Shown: piece by piece, positions 30,887 to 42,523 of the stretch | Numbering within the stretch: the stretch's first letter is position 1 | Layout: the number at the start of each line of letters is the position of its first letter | Assembly: GCA_005765155.1 (NCBI GenBank) | Contig: VCCP01000005.1 | Span: 4,278,001-4,342,000 of the forward strand | Source of the DNA: Zelopaecilomyces penicillatus | Lineage: Eukaryota > Ascomycota > Sordariomycetes > Hypocreales > Pseudodiploosporaceae | Direction: 5' to 3' | Length of the DNA stretch: 64,000 nucleotides | Made by a program: the position numbers and the translations under genes | Notes under the pieces: generated by a model | Databases searched by the model: none | Seen by the model: only the letters and a program-made list of their open reading frames with translations | What the model was told of the DNA's origin: nothing

Positions 30887-31884
30887 GACCATACATACAT
30901 ATGTCTTTGTGACATGGGATCAAGAAAAAGAAAGGAGAGGAAGAGCGAGGGTCCGACTAGGAATAACAAGGCCGATAGCCCGGACAAAGTTGACACTGTC
31001 TTAATTAGCTCCACATTAAGATCCTGCTGGTGTTGCATCGGCAGTAGTTCAGCCAGCCACAAACAGATGCATACCAATTTACCCCGGTTGGGTACATTTA
31101 ATTATTACCTTAAACCGTCTAATAATCATGTACTAATCGGTGTATGTACTCTTTCGTATGGAACATGTAGATAGTACAAGGTATGCGGAATGCAAAGAAT
31201 TCCCCTGTACGACCATGGCAAAGCCACCAAGTATAATCTTCACACCGCCATCTTATATTATTAGACCGTCATTTGTTGTTTTCGTTTCCTTTATTTGTTG
31301 AGGATATTGGTTGACGTCAACCTGCTTGAGCCACAAAAAGCAATCCCGGGACGTTAATATGCAGTAGATCTAAAGCACAGCGTGGCAGCTGCAAGATGCA
31401 TAATATTCGGTAGTAGGATCAACGACAACGGCGAGATTTGTAGAAATTTTACCCTGTGTGAAGTTCAACAGTTAGTATACACCTACAAGGTACAAGCCTT
31501 GGGAGGAAAAGGCACTGACTAGTATGGTTTATTCCACCAGAGGACAAGTTTGCCTTGTCGAATTGGTTATCCTTGTAATTATACGCACTCTGTAGACATA
31601 AGCATGGCTCAAAATGTGTAAAACAGTACAACTATACTGTAGTGATTGAATGTTTCTCAGACACATAAGACATGCAGAATTACAAAGAATTTTTTATTTT
31701 ATTTTCGCTAATTCCCTCTAGAGGGGCTAGAACCACACAGCAAACGGTCCGTCCCTGTTTCGATCCTGTCTTGGATCTGATCTATAACCACTTACCTCTT
31801 CATCTTTCCCGTGAGAGTCAGTCACACATCATCCCATTGAGAACCTCTTTTTTGGAGATATATCTCAAAGAACTTTTTAACAGC
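30887..31884. other. 1 kb intergenic region upstream of FAD oxidase
   Basis: 3' flank of the M20 gene and promoter of the FAD oxidase. AT-biased. An upstream in-frame extension of the oxidase frame (from 31672) has no protein-like features and is taken as leader. Confidence 0.4.
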
Positions 31885-33539
31885 ATGGGTTCGTTACCGC
31901 ACGCTAGCGAAGCTATCCCGCTTTGTCTATTCCGATCCCGCGTCAAATGCCACTTGTCAAAAGGCGCTGAGGTCTTGAGTGACAAGGTGGATATTCACAC
32001 ATGGGCAACTCGGGGCCGTTGGTCAAACATTGGAGGGCAGCGACCAGGGCTGGTTGTGAGGCCGTGTAGTGAGGATGATATCATTCAAGTGGTGAGTTGA
32101 CGTGCTTCAGAAGCTTTGCGTGTCTCTACACGCACGCACAAGAGCCTTCTTCTCTTATTGACTTAGAGTGAAGGTTAAAGCTGCAGCTATTACATCAACG
32201 CCCTTTGTGGTGGCTACTGGTGGACACAGCCCATGGTCATCAATAGGAGATGATGGTTTCGTCATCGACATGTCGGGCTTCGGAGGGGTCGAGGTCGACT
32301 CTTCTCATAGAACGGCTAGAGTATGGGGAGGTGTTCTACACAAAGAGTTCCAGGTGGCGCTGGCTCGACAAGGACAATGCACAAGTTCGTGATGCCGACT
32401 TCTCTTCCCTGTCTTATAATAATGCTAACGCCCCTGAAGCTATTGGAGATGCAAATACTATCGGCGTAATCCCTTACTTCCTCGGCGGTGGCATCAGTTT
32501 GTATTCTGCACAATTTGGCTTCGGCTCTGACAACATCCTCTCTGCCCGTATTATCGTTGCGGATGGCTCCTTAGTCGAAGCCGGCGATACCATCAACCAA
32601 GATCTCTTTTGGGCAATCAGAGGAGCTGGGCAATTCTTTGGAGTCGTAACGGAACTCACAATCCGCACTTATCCACTATCAACTCTGGGCAGCCTAGACG
32701 GAGGTCATTATTTTGGTCAACGCATATTCCCCATGTGCCAAGCAGCAGAAGTTTCGAGGGTCATGAAGACTCTCATGGTGGACAGCTCAAAGCCTACAGC
32801 TGGTCATTTGATGATACTCTGTCGCCCTCCGGACTTTGAGCAAGTCATTGTGATAAATACGCACTACATTGGCGATACAGAGGAAGCTCAGTCTGTTTTC
32901 CAGCAGCTTACTGATCTCAATCCCATCGAGTCAAGCAGTAGAAGACTATTGTTTGAGAACCACAGCGACATCTCATTTTCCAAGTGCTGCTCTGCTGATT
33001 ACAAGAGTCTCAATTTGATTGGACTCAAGGAATTCTCTACAGAAAAGTTCCTTGAGTTGGCTGCGTTGCATAAGCAGCTTACAACGAATTGCCCTGATGC
33101 GCAGGCGACTCAGGTCATTATCGGATGGCGCGCTCCTGTTTGCGAGCTCCCAAAAACAGATACTTCATTTGGCAATGCAGGTCAGCTCTTATGGCTGTAA
33201 GTTCTCTTCCTCAGTTATCACCTCTTCTGTAGTCGTCGTTTAAAGACGTTGTTCATCTTAAAGCTCGTTGCGTTACCAAACTGACTGGTTCATAATTGTA
33301 GAAATCTTTTGCCATGTTACAGGGAACTCTGTAGTAAGGAACCTGTCTCGCGGTTTATTGCCGCAGGGCTGGACGTAGGGCGAAGGGGTTTGACAGCGGA
33401 TGAGTTCCTTACTTACACCAACTCCAATCGCACTGATCCTATACAGTGGCGGTATAAAGGTGGCGAGAAGATCAAGAAACTCAGGGAATTGAAGAGAATA
33501 TGGGACCCTTGTGGGAAATTCACAAGAGAATTGTTATAA
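31885..33539 (+). CDS. BBE-type FAD-linked oxidoreductase
   Basis: Berberine-bridge-enzyme-like oxidase. Model: exons 31885-32095, 32169-32384, 32440-33196 and 33302-33539, giving 473 residues in frame. The FAD-binding domain shows GQRPGLVVRP, VATGGHSPW with His90, and a GQC motif with Cys141, placed where BBE enzymes attach FAD bicovalently through His and Cys. GVIPYFLGGGISLYSAQFG follows. The C-terminal BBE element is ELKRIWDPCGKF. No signal peptide, unlike many secreted fungal members, so it is probably intracellular. Intron 1 needs the weak donor GTTGAC at 32096, because the stronger GTGAGT at 32092 is out of frame with both available acceptors. Such enzymes are common in secondary-metabolite clusters. 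Substrate unknown. Confidence 0.82.
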
Positions 33540-34010
33540 GGATCAAGTCTGGATATATTGTCTAAAAGGTAGTATTGATCTAGACTTGCTGTCAAAGATA
33601 GAGATGCTTTTGTAATCTGTAATAGTATGTAATGAACAGATGTTCCATGCATCATAGAGTTGCTAAGTTAAGATTTCAGAATTTCCAGTCAATACGTAAA
33701 GGGGATACATCAAGGCATATATCAAGCTCAAAATGTGGTACCACACACTAAGATATGTCTGTTTCCACTCACCGCCAGTGTTGGTAAAGGCTTGCTGCAT
33801 GTCATGTGGGTAATACATATGAAATGATCCAATCGGCCCATAGACAGCGACCAAAGCAAATAATCATCCCTCATGCAAGTTGGCATCCAGCCCCATCCGA
33901 CCCAACCCCCCTCTTCAAAAAGCATTTAACCCGTCATAGTCGTCATCGTCAAATAAACATCCAAGACTCCTACAGTTTTTACAACTTCTCAACAAATATC
34001 GACTTAAATA
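33540..34010. other. Intergenic region between FAD oxidase and glyoxalase-like gene
   Basis: About 470 bp. Promoter of the glyoxalase-like gene lies on its right side. No other feature seen. Confidence 0.4.
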
Positions 34011-34979
34011 ATGGGATCACTTAATCCCACCTCGAGGATTGACCACGTTACCATAATCCTCTCGGAGGAAGAATACAACAACCCTCCCTCATGGCTCAGC
34101 GATAACTTTACCATTATCGAGGGCGGCAAACACACTGGTGTGTAATAAGCTCTACAATGGTCCAATGCCATCCACGTCGAAGATACAGTTGATCAACTAA
34201 CCAACGTAGGCCAATCGAGCCGACTGAAGCTCATTGTGTTTGCTGATGGTACATACTTGGAGTTGTTCAACTGGTGGGCTCAGCCTCCAAAAGGCCACAG
34301 CTGGGGCACAAAACAGCCCGGTCTTATTGACTGGTGCATCTCGTGCATGTCATCGCAAACACCGCAAGAACACTATCAGGGTGTCAATGAGCGTGTCAAC
34401 TCTCAGAAAGGCGGAGACGGCCATCTTGGAGTATCGTTCCCCGAGCCAACAGCGCAGGGCCGAACGACGCCAGAGGGTCTGAAATTCCACTGGACGAGAG
34501 CCAATCCAGATTTCTACGAGGCATCAAACACCCCTGGCGACACACTGTGCCCAACAGGTCGCTTAGATGCCCCTTTTCTATGCTACGACGGCACGCCCAG
34601 GAAGCAAAGGCTTCGTCTTGATGATCCGGCGAGGACGACCCATGCTTGCGGCGCAACAGGTGTGGATCAGATTGAGGTTGTCGTGCCCTCCTCCCACATG
34701 GAGAACTATTTGACGCTTCTTTCCAACTTTATGGGCTCACAGCCGAACCCAGTACCAGATGAAGTCGGCAGCCTATACACTCTTGGCCTGCCGGTCGAGT
34801 CCAAGGGCAGCTGCAGCATTTGGGTGCACAGTGAAAGGAACGAAGAGGATCATCGGTGGCTGCGTACTAGAGGAATTGGGCCGCTAAAGCTGAGATTGAG
34901 AGTTGATGGACGGGAGGGGCATGGAGAGGAGGATCTTGGAACGGAGGGCTCAGCATCGCAGGTCTCGTTGGTTTGGTAG
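34011..34979 (+). CDS. Glyoxalase-like (VOC superfamily) domain protein
   Basis: 298 residues from two exons, 34011-34137 and 34210-34979, with a 72-bp intron (donor GTGTGT, acceptor CGTAG, phase 1). The N-terminus MGSLNPTSRIDHVTIIL is the first beta-strand of a VOC/glyoxalase-like fold, whose His commonly binds metal. LKLIVFADGTYLELFNWW follows with a Glu (ligand-type position). A second half (ATGVDQIEVVVPS and the following region) looks like the second babab module. The architecture resembles the fungal glyoxalase_3-like proteins (PF13468 type). Reaction unknown. It lies head-to-tail 0.5 kb after the FAD oxidase. A splice-unaware reading would start at 34236 and miss the first strand. Confidence 0.78.
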
Positions 34980-35548
34980 TAGAAAAGGGGGCAAATGATA
35001 AGCAGGTGTGTGTTACGGAACCTGTTCGTGCCATCGGCTTATCTTGGCTTCGTCTCTTGAATATATCTGTGAAGATGCTTATATCATTAATGTTTCAATG
35101 TTTGGAGTAAATCACAATGACGAATAACATCCAAGTTTCGTTTCAATACTTCGTATCCGTACGGCATCCTTGAACAACCCCACTAGAGAGTGGCGCAGCC
35201 CCCTCCTTTAGCCATGCTAAGGTGCCTGGATGAGGTGCCTGAAAGGTTCGCTGTGGCATGACTGTGACGTTGTTCTCATAATTACCACTTATATGACACG
35301 CGCTTGAGGCTGTGCATCGCCTAATTAATCGCTGACTGCCCAGTCTGCGAACTGTCTGCAGCTACGATAAAGCTTCGCTGGCCTCAAATCTTCCATGTGA
35401 CAGAGCAACTCGCAATAGGCTGGACAGCCACCTCACGCCATTTCCCCTACAAACGAACCGAGTAATACATCGTCCTTCTCGTCACGGCTACGTTTGTTTT
35501 CTAGTCAGCTCAACTCTCGAAATCGCAGCCATCCTTGGCTCTCCCACA
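34980..35548. other. Intergenic region upstream of Sac1
   Basis: About 570 bp. The right part (CTCAACTCTCG.. CACA) is a pyrimidine-rich leader of the Sac1 gene. No other feature. Confidence 0.4.
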
Positions 35549-37821
35549 ATGGCGTCTCTAGCCCCCTCGAAGCTCCCCTTTAGGGACATCAACCTCAAGG
35601 TCACCAACGATGCCTACACTTTCACGTCTCCCTCGTCTCCCGATGCGCCGGTGCTCCTCATCGAACGCCCTACTGGCGATGTGCGCCTCGATCAAGGCTC
35701 TTCGCAGTCAGGGAAGCGGGCGTCCCGCGTATCTAGCATTGCTGGCATATTGGGTATCATACAGCTCCGATTAGGTCAGTCGCGCCCACTTCGCATTTGA
35801 TGCTGTATCCTAATAGGCAAAAATCTAACATTGTCTGGTAGACAAATATGTTATTGTCATCAGCAAGGCCCTGCCTATGGGCCGGCTCAAGGGCCACATG
35901 GTCTACAAAGTCGCTGCCACCGAGATCCTGCCTATGCGCGAGCGCCAGATTCACGACCCGGATGAGGACACCTTCATAAACTTGCTCAAGACATTTCTAC
36001 ACTCAGGTCCCATGTACTTCTCCTACTCTATTGACCTCACCAGCTCCCTCCAGCGACAGTCGCAAGCCGATGCCTCCCGCCCGCTCTGGATGCGCGCCGA
36101 CGACCGCTTCTTCTTCAACAAATACTTGCAGTCAGATCTGATCAACTTCCGGGCAGGAGGGGCGCGGGGCCAGCCTGGCACACAAACAGGAATCGACCCA
36201 TACATTCTCCCGTGCATATTTGGCATGCTTGAGATCAAGCAAACCAAGTTCAAGAGCACGCCCCTGACCATCGTCTTAATCTCCCGGCGGTCGCGATACC
36301 GTGGTGGCACACGATACTTCACCCGAGGCGTTGACGAGGATGGAAATGTAGCCAACTACAATGAGACGGAGCAAATCATCATCCTCAACGACAGCAGCAG
36401 GGGACTTGGCGGGTTTGCTGGTAGCTCTGACATGCAGAGCGGCAAGTTCGGCGCATCAGCGGGACAGGAAATGCAGGCTCTATCATACGTTCAGACTCGA
36501 GGCAGTGTACCGACATACTGGGCAGAAATCAACGGTCTACGTTATATTCCCAAGCTCGAGGTCCGCAGCACCGATGCCGCTCTACCGTCTGCAGCCAAGC
36601 ATTTTGAAGAGCAGATCCGCCTTTACGGAGACAACTACCTCATCAACCTCGTCAACCAATCTGGCCGCGAAAGTAGAGTCAAGGAGTCATACGAAAGGAT
36701 GGCCAAGGCGCTCGTCTCCTCACCAGAGGAGAGCCGCGAGGCCGATAGGCTCACGCATGAAAAGTTCACCACCATCCAGCCTGGCTCGAGCCGCCGCCGA
36801 TTCGACCGCCTCCACTACATCTACTTCGACTACCACAGCGAGACGAAGGGAATGAAGATGCACAAGGCGCATGCCCTGGTCGACAAGCTCCAGGATGCGC
36901 TAGTGGAGCAAGGCTACTTCAGGGGCGTCGACATGCCCGCCAACGCCGACCAGAAGATCGACGCTCGCAGCCTCCAGACCAGCGTCATGCGCACCAACTG
37001 CATGGACTGCCTCGACCGGACCAACGTCGTGCAGAGCATGTTCGCCCGCCACATGCTGGACCGCATGTTTGAGGATCTCGGCCTGTTAGCCCGCGGCGCT
37101 ACGTTCCGGAACGAGGACGAGGCCTTTGAGGTCCTCTTCCGCAACCTGTGGGCCGACAACGCTGATGTTGTCTCCAACTCCTATTCCGGAACGGGCGCCA
37201 TGAAGACTGATGTCACACGAACCGGCAAACGCACAAAGATGGGTGCGCTACAGGATGCTCGTATTGGTGTTACGCGATACTTTCGTAACAACTTCTTCGA
37301 CGGCCCGCGCCAGGATTCCTTTGACCTGTTCCTCGGCACCTACCGGCCTGGTTCGTCCACTATCGGCACCAACCAAATCTTTGGAGACACGAGGCCCATT
37401 CTCATTCAGGCAATCCCCTACCTCCTAGCATTCAGCATCTTCATCGTCCTTGTAGGCCTCTTCACCAAGCGTGCCCCAGATGCCAGTGTTTTGCCAATGA
37501 GGTTTTTCCTTTTGTTCTGGTCCGCAGTCACCGTATGGGCGTTTCACTTCATTTTCTCCCATGGCATGCTCTATGTAAGTACCTTCTTTCTGTGCCTCTC
37601 TCTCATGCTCGTTTTATCGCCCTTTTTAACATTTTTTTGTTCTCCTCTAGGTCAACTGGCCACGACTCAATCCTCGACCTTTTGCTGTGGAAGGCTACAG
37701 CGAGCACTTCACCAAAGCCCGCAAGGATACGCTGATAGGCCCCTTCGTCGCGAGACACGAGCGTGGTCTCAGCACTGCACGGTACCTCAACGCCGAGGAA
37801 GGTAAGAAGAGAATCGAGTAA
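35549..37821 (+). CDS. sac1: Sac1-type phosphoinositide phosphatase
   Basis: ER/Golgi membrane phosphatase that removes phosphate from PI4P and related lipids. Three exons, 35549-35774, 35842-37574 and 37651-37821, encode 709 residues. The N-terminal Sac fold is followed by the catalytic loop RTNCMDCLDRTN (CX5R, Cys about 462 to Arg 468), which is intact. Two hydrophobic segments near the C-terminus (IPYLLAFSIFIVLVGLF and the next, FFLLFWSAVTVWAF..) give the usual hairpin anchor. The last exon adds VNWPRLNPRPFAVEGY to the end KKRIE; a Lys-rich end fits ER retrieval. Introns are 67 and 76 bp with good branch sites (CTAACA, TTTTTAAC). Without the third exon the frame would shift into unrelated sequence. 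Confidence 0.95.
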
Positions 37822-38737
37822 AATCGGGAGGAATGGTAAGAAAGGTGGGAAAAGTACCTTAGTCCCCCAAGTCCTAGTCATTCGTTTTTCCCTATTCTCT
37901 TTCACTTCTCCTTTGAACCTTTCTATCCCTCTTTTGCAGGACTTCCGTATACATTTTCTTTTTTTTAACCTTTTTACTCTTTTTCTTGTACGACATGGCT
38001 TAGAGCATGTAATTCGTTATTCCCTTGGGTTCTCCTTTTATCCGGGAATGGTCCTACCTTTAGTTCAGACCAGGTCCGTTATCCAGGACTAAGGATATTC
38101 AAAAGTCTCTTATGTAGCCTACGACATTCCAGTATAGAGACGCAAGTCACATCCCTCTCCCTATCTATTCTCAACTTACACACGCTTTGCCAAAAGGAGT
38201 AAACAACACTCAGGAGAACTTCCCCTATCAGTGTGTACCAGCGTAGAACAGTAAGTTAAATGACTTTTTATTTGATTTTTAGTCAGATTAATGAAGAAGG
38301 TTGAATTATGTAGTGCCCTATAGAGTAGGTGTGCAGAGAAGAAGGGAAAAAAAAAAGACTTATGTATGATTAGTTACAAATGACAAAAGTAAAATCGCTC
38401 CAAGGCTATGCATCGGTACTCATGAGAGAAATAAGCGAACACAAAAAAAAATGACATGGTGTGCGATGAAGGGTTGGCTAGAAGGGGGGGTGGTGTAGTG
38501 GTTGGGTATCAAACAGAGAAACAACAAATATTTGGGTCTGTGAACCAATGGTACAAGATCCGATATGCCAAGGTCGCCCAAAGACGGAAAAGATGCCCAA
38601 GTGCCCCCTCCTGTTATGATCCTAAAGCTCTGACAAAGATGGAGAGGGGTGAAGAAGAAGTAAGGAGGTGTTTGCTTGTCTCGTCACACATATAAAACAC
38701 ACGCACGATGTCGCACCATCATCATTATTTGGCTCTT
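37822..38737. other. Convergent 3' flanks of Sac1 and the 1261-residue gene
   Basis: About 900 bp of low-GC sequence with T- and A-rich runs, between two facing stop codons. No coding signal. Confidence 0.4.
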
Positions 38738-41700
38738 TCACAGCCACAGCAGCCATCTCGCCCCTCGTAATGCGCCTTTTCCAATTCCGAGAAATATCCT
38801 CAAGATCATGACAACAAACCAGACATACCACATAATCCCCACTAATAGCCACTCAACCATGAGCCACAGTCCACGCCTCACCCAGCGGAACCTCCTGCGT
38901 CGGCGGCGTAGCATCTTCTCAATAGTGTCAATCACATGCTTGACCTTGAGTGGCTGACCGAGAGCAAGATCACGGCTCGTCTCATCCGCCTGGTCAGCAG
39001 CTCGGCGGCCCTTTTCTGAGAGATCATCAGCCACGCGGGATCTGACGCTCCATATCCGCTTTTGGAGTTCAGGGCTTGTCCTATTTGTGAACCGGTCAGC
39101 AGATAGCTGCCAGCGCTGGCCCCAGGCTTGAATCGCAACGCCCAAAGTCTGAGCCGCAAAGGGATACATTTCACAAAAGGCAACTTGTCGCTCATACAAT
39201 TCTGGCTGCCTAGGCCCAAATCTGGCGATGTCGGGCCAAGCGATGCCGCCAAGGTGGCTTTGAGGTGAAGCATTACCCCCAGCAAGATTAGCACGGCTCA
39301 GGGGTTTGTGTTGTTCGAGCGCACGCCGGCGTATCTCCATGGCCTTAATACCTGTGCTGAGAATCAACGTACGCATTCTGGCCACCTCGCGCCTAGACAA
39401 CGGAGCCTGCTCGATGGAGCCATTATGATCAGTGATGGACCAGTGTCGACTTATAGAACTATTCTCGTTATGGAGATTCGGGAGGGCAATGGCCGAGTTG
39501 AGGCGTTTGTCGGCATCCCGAACGCGTTGAGCAGCATTGGCCGTGACTGATTCAGCTTCTGATATTTCGGAATCTCCAACACATTTCGGTCGGTCAGTAG
39601 GAGGGGATACAGATGACGATGGACTGCGCACATCGTTTTGTGGCGGTTTCAACATGTCAAATCGAGATGACTTGTAACTATGGTTTCCTGAGCCATCAGA
39701 TGTTCCAACTTTTTGACTCCCATCAGTGCCAGAATCATGGTGAAAGTCTGAAGCATGATGAAATTGAGGCATGGAATCAAGAAAGTGTTTAGGCATCTGT
39801 TTTGGGCCATTTTGGTCCCTTTTGGACGTCCTACGGGAAAGTGGTCGTGAGCCTGGCCTCACTCGTCCTCTCACCCTCTCATTATCAGATTCATCTGTTG
39901 TCTCAAAGTCGGGTTGCGATTCACCAGGTGCATCTTTCTTCCATATGATATCGCCTAGTTTAGACACCCCCCCTCGAAGGACTGTATCAATTCGAGGCCG
40001 TATGAGCATGCCCCGCAGCCCAGATGCGTCATCCTGTCGAAGACGTACGCTTCCCTTGTTGCGGTGATGCATGTGTATTTCAGGTATACCGCCAGTCAAG
40101 GGTTTTCCCATGGGGCTGGACTGCCTCCGTACTAAAGGCACTGTCGTCTCTGACGTGGTTCTCGGAAGGTCTTGTCGTGATATTCGTTTGTCCCCTTCTA
40201 ACTCTGCATCTGACTGATTTTCTCCACCCGATTCACCATTCCTATCACGTATGATGTGTTTGATTTTGGTTAGAGGATTCCTGGTTGGAGACCCCGCTCG
40301 GCTCCAAGATGGTGAGAGGTTGAGGTTAGCTATTGGGTCGACACTGTTGTTGTGTAAAGCGTACAAGTCGGGAGAATTGGGAACGGATGAATCATTTCCG
40401 ACCGACTCAGGTGGGCGACTTCCAGAGAAATTGGGGATATGTTGGTCATAGCTATATCGATGAGGGGATACAAGCAAAGCCCTTTTCAGAGCGGCCTTCC
40501 GGTCAGAGTCACTATTATCTGCCATAGATCCGCTTCTGCTCTGGAACCGACTTGAAGGCTTCGAGTGTACCTTCCGCTCGGGTGTAACAATATCTGAAGC
40601 CTCGAAATGTTCAGTCTCCACAACTACAGCACCATCGAGCTCCTTCTCTCGGGCCTCTCGAGCCACCATCTCCAACATTTGCCTTTCCAATAGCTCGTTA
40701 GTGTTGCCGGATATGGTTCCACTTCGTCCATATCGCGATTGCCTCTTGCTCCCGTGATTGATCTCATTTTCGCTATCAGAAAACTCAGAAAATGATGCTC
40801 TTTTAGTTCGAAGAAAGTCCTGGTGGCTGTTGACAGAACTGTTGTGCCGGTGGTGAAAGCCACCTGCGATACTATGCAGTTTCTGCTTGGCACGCTCCTT
40901 GGTGCTGCTCTGCGACATATCCGTGCGGACCTTAGACAACCCAATTTCTTTGCCGTCTGATGTAAACCCATCTTGCTCGTTGGCTGTCAGAGGGAATGAT
41001 GCCATCCCTGTGGCTGGATCGTCGACCTCTCGGCTCATGGGCCTGTTCAACTCGGCGCTAGGTGGGAAGAGTCTTCGCCATTGACGGTCCTCTATGAGGC
41101 TCTTGTGCCCATTTTGCTCCAACCAGTATGCATCAGCTATCATGTCGCATGGCTCCATAAACCAGTCAACCCTTGGTCGACGAACCCGGTGAGCCGTCTT
41201 GGCTATCACATCTGGCGACATCTGAGTCTCCAGTTCATCTGCACCCGGGAACGCGGGCATGATAGATCCTTCGTAGTCTGACTCAGTTTCAGAAGTGACC
41301 GCTCGTTGACAAACCGTATCGACCCAAGATCCGACACACTCTACATCACCAAATCCTTGCCGCTCTCCATCTATAATCTTCCTTTCTCGTGCTCGAACCT
41401 TACGATTCCGAATATATTGTAACGGGTTGTACTGCCGACCCAGAATGATGCCCGAATCTGCAGCGCCTGGTATAGCAGAACTCGCGCTGGTTAGTGGTGA
41501 GCCCAGAGAGTTGCTCATTGACGGCCGCTGATGGCCCGGTTTCAATGGCGGAAGCACCTCAAGCAGTCGCCTATAATGCGCCATCAGCTCCAAATGTTCC
41601 TTAGCCTTCTGTGCCCTGGATAGCGTTGATGATGAGAATTGATATCGGTATGAGGCATCATGGGCGATGTCAAACGCAGGCTGCAGGGGGCTGTTGGCTG

Positions 41701-42523
41701 TGGCAGTAGATGGAACCCTAGGTGAAAGTGTCTGGCCAGGCTTGGGGGACATGGCAAGCGAGGATTTGCGTTGCTGCTGGAGGTGCTGCTTCAAGTTGCT
41801 CCCTGTAGATGAGTCCGGCAGAGGAGCTAGTCGCGGTGGAGCTCCACGGGATGCAGTTCGTCGTGATGCGATACGGCGAGATTCACTTAGGTTCAGAGCC
41901 ATATGTACAATCTGGGACGAGTCATAATCGAGGCCTGGCGGAGTCGTCTCCGGGGGTGATAGTGAAGATCTCGGGTTTAAAAAGGCAGCATTGTCCATGG
42001 AAGTCTTCGCGGGATCACCAAGTGAGGTTCGTGGCGATTTCATGCTGTATCGCGGGTCTGCCTCCGAGCTAGACCTGGCTCCAGGCACAGTATCACGGCC
42101 AGCACCAGGATGAAGAGGCTTCGGTGCCTGGTAAGAAGCCGAGGCTGCCTTTTGGCGGCGAGAACCCAAGTCTTTCCCTCGCACAACCAGATTTGCAACG
42201 GCATTGGGCAATAAAAAGCCGCCGCTAACACGATGTCGCTGCTTCCTCCTCGCAGGCTCCTCATGGCGTCCATTGCTACCATCCAGCAGCTGCAAGTCGA
42301 CCCCGCGAGCAGTACTCAACGACGGGTCCCCATGGGCAGACTTGAGGTTTCGGTCCTCGGTGGGCAGGAGCCCTCGCAGGCTTCCCGCATTGCTCGACTC
42401 GCCCGTCTCGTAGCTGCTCGTGCGCCAGTCGTCAGATGTCGCGAAGGTATCCCGTCGTCCGTCTCGATGCGCAGATGAAACGCCCTGCGGCCGCACGGCA
42501 AGGGTTCGTTGGTGATCCGCCAT
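38738..42523 (-). CDS. Large Ser-rich protein of unknown function with C-terminal membrane segments
   Basis: 1261-residue single-exon protein I do not recognise. Residues 1 to about 320 are basic, Ser/Arg/Pro-rich and probably disordered. A conserved-looking element (RVRRPRVDWFMEPCDMIAD) appears near 455. More disordered, phosphorylatable sequence follows. A folded C-terminal region starts near LSRREVARMRTLILSTG and continues through QVAFCEMYPFAAQTLGVAIQAWG. The end has a poly-Arg stretch (RRRRRRFRWVRRG) directly before strongly hydrophobic segments (LWLMVEWLLVGIMWYVWFVV and next), so it is probably tail-anchored with most of the chain cytosolic. The long frame with consistent codon bias supports a real gene. 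Function cannot be inferred. Confidence 0.85.
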   Translation of the reverse strand: MADHQRTLAVRPQGVSSAHRDGRRDTFATSDDWRTSSYETGESSNAGSLRGLLPTEDRNLKSAHGDPSLSTARGVDLQLLDGSNGRHEEPARRKQRHRVSGGFLLPNAVANLVVRGKDLGSRRQKAASASYQAPKPLHPGAGRDTVPGARSSSEADPRYSMKSPRTSLGDPAKTSMDNAAFLNPRSSLSPPETTPPGLDYDSSQIVHMALNLSESRRIASRRTASRGAPPRLAPLPDSSTGSNLKQHLQQQRKSSLAMSPKPGQTLSPRVPSTATANSPLQPAFDIAHDASYRYQFSSSTLSRAQKAKEHLELMAHYRRLLEVLPPLKPGHQRPSMSNSLGSPLTSASSAIPGAADSGIILGRQYNPLQYIRNRKVRARERKIIDGERQGFGDVECVGSWVDTVCQRAVTSETESDYEGSIMPAFPGADELETQMSPDVIAKTAHRVRRPRVDWFMEPCDMIADAYWLEQNGHKSLIEDRQWRRLFPPSAELNRPMSREVDDPATGMASFPLTANEQDGFTSDGKEIGLSKVRTDMSQSSTKERAKQKLHSIAGGFHHRHNSSVNSHQDFLRTKRASFSEFSDSENEINHGSKRQSRYGRSGTISGNTNELLERQMLEMVAREAREKELDGAVVVETEHFEASDIVTPERKVHSKPSSRFQSRSGSMADNSDSDRKAALKRALLVSPHRYSYDQHIPNFSGSRPPESVGNDSSVPNSPDLYALHNNSVDPIANLNLSPSWSRAGSPTRNPLTKIKHIIRDRNGESGGENQSDAELEGDKRISRQDLPRTTSETTVPLVRRQSSPMGKPLTGGIPEIHMHHRNKGSVRLRQDDASGLRGMLIRPRIDTVLRGGVSKLGDIIWKKDAPGESQPDFETTDESDNERVRGRVRPGSRPLSRRTSKRDQNGPKQMPKHFLDSMPQFHHASDFHHDSGTDGSQKVGTSDGSGNHSYKSSRFDMLKPPQNDVRSPSSSVSPPTDRPKCVGDSEISEAESVTANAAQRVRDADKRLNSAIALPNLHNENSSISRHWSITDHNGSIEQAPLSRREVARMRTLILSTGIKAMEIRRRALEQHKPLSRANLAGGNASPQSHLGGIAWPDIARFGPRQPELYERQVAFCEMYPFAAQTLGVAIQAWGQRWQLSADRFTNRTSPELQKRIWSVRSRVADDLSEKGRRAADQADETSRDLALGQPLKVKHVIDTIEKMLRRRRRRFRWVRRGLWLMVEWLLVGIMWYVWFVVMILRIFLGIGKGALRGARWLLWL

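Noticed and set aside
31715..31780. Second tRNA-like B box (TTTCGATCC)
   Set aside because: No matching acceptor stem or A box.
31672..31884. N-terminal extension of the FAD oxidase
   Set aside because: The 71 extra residues look like translated leader; MGSLPHASEA at 31885 is a better start.
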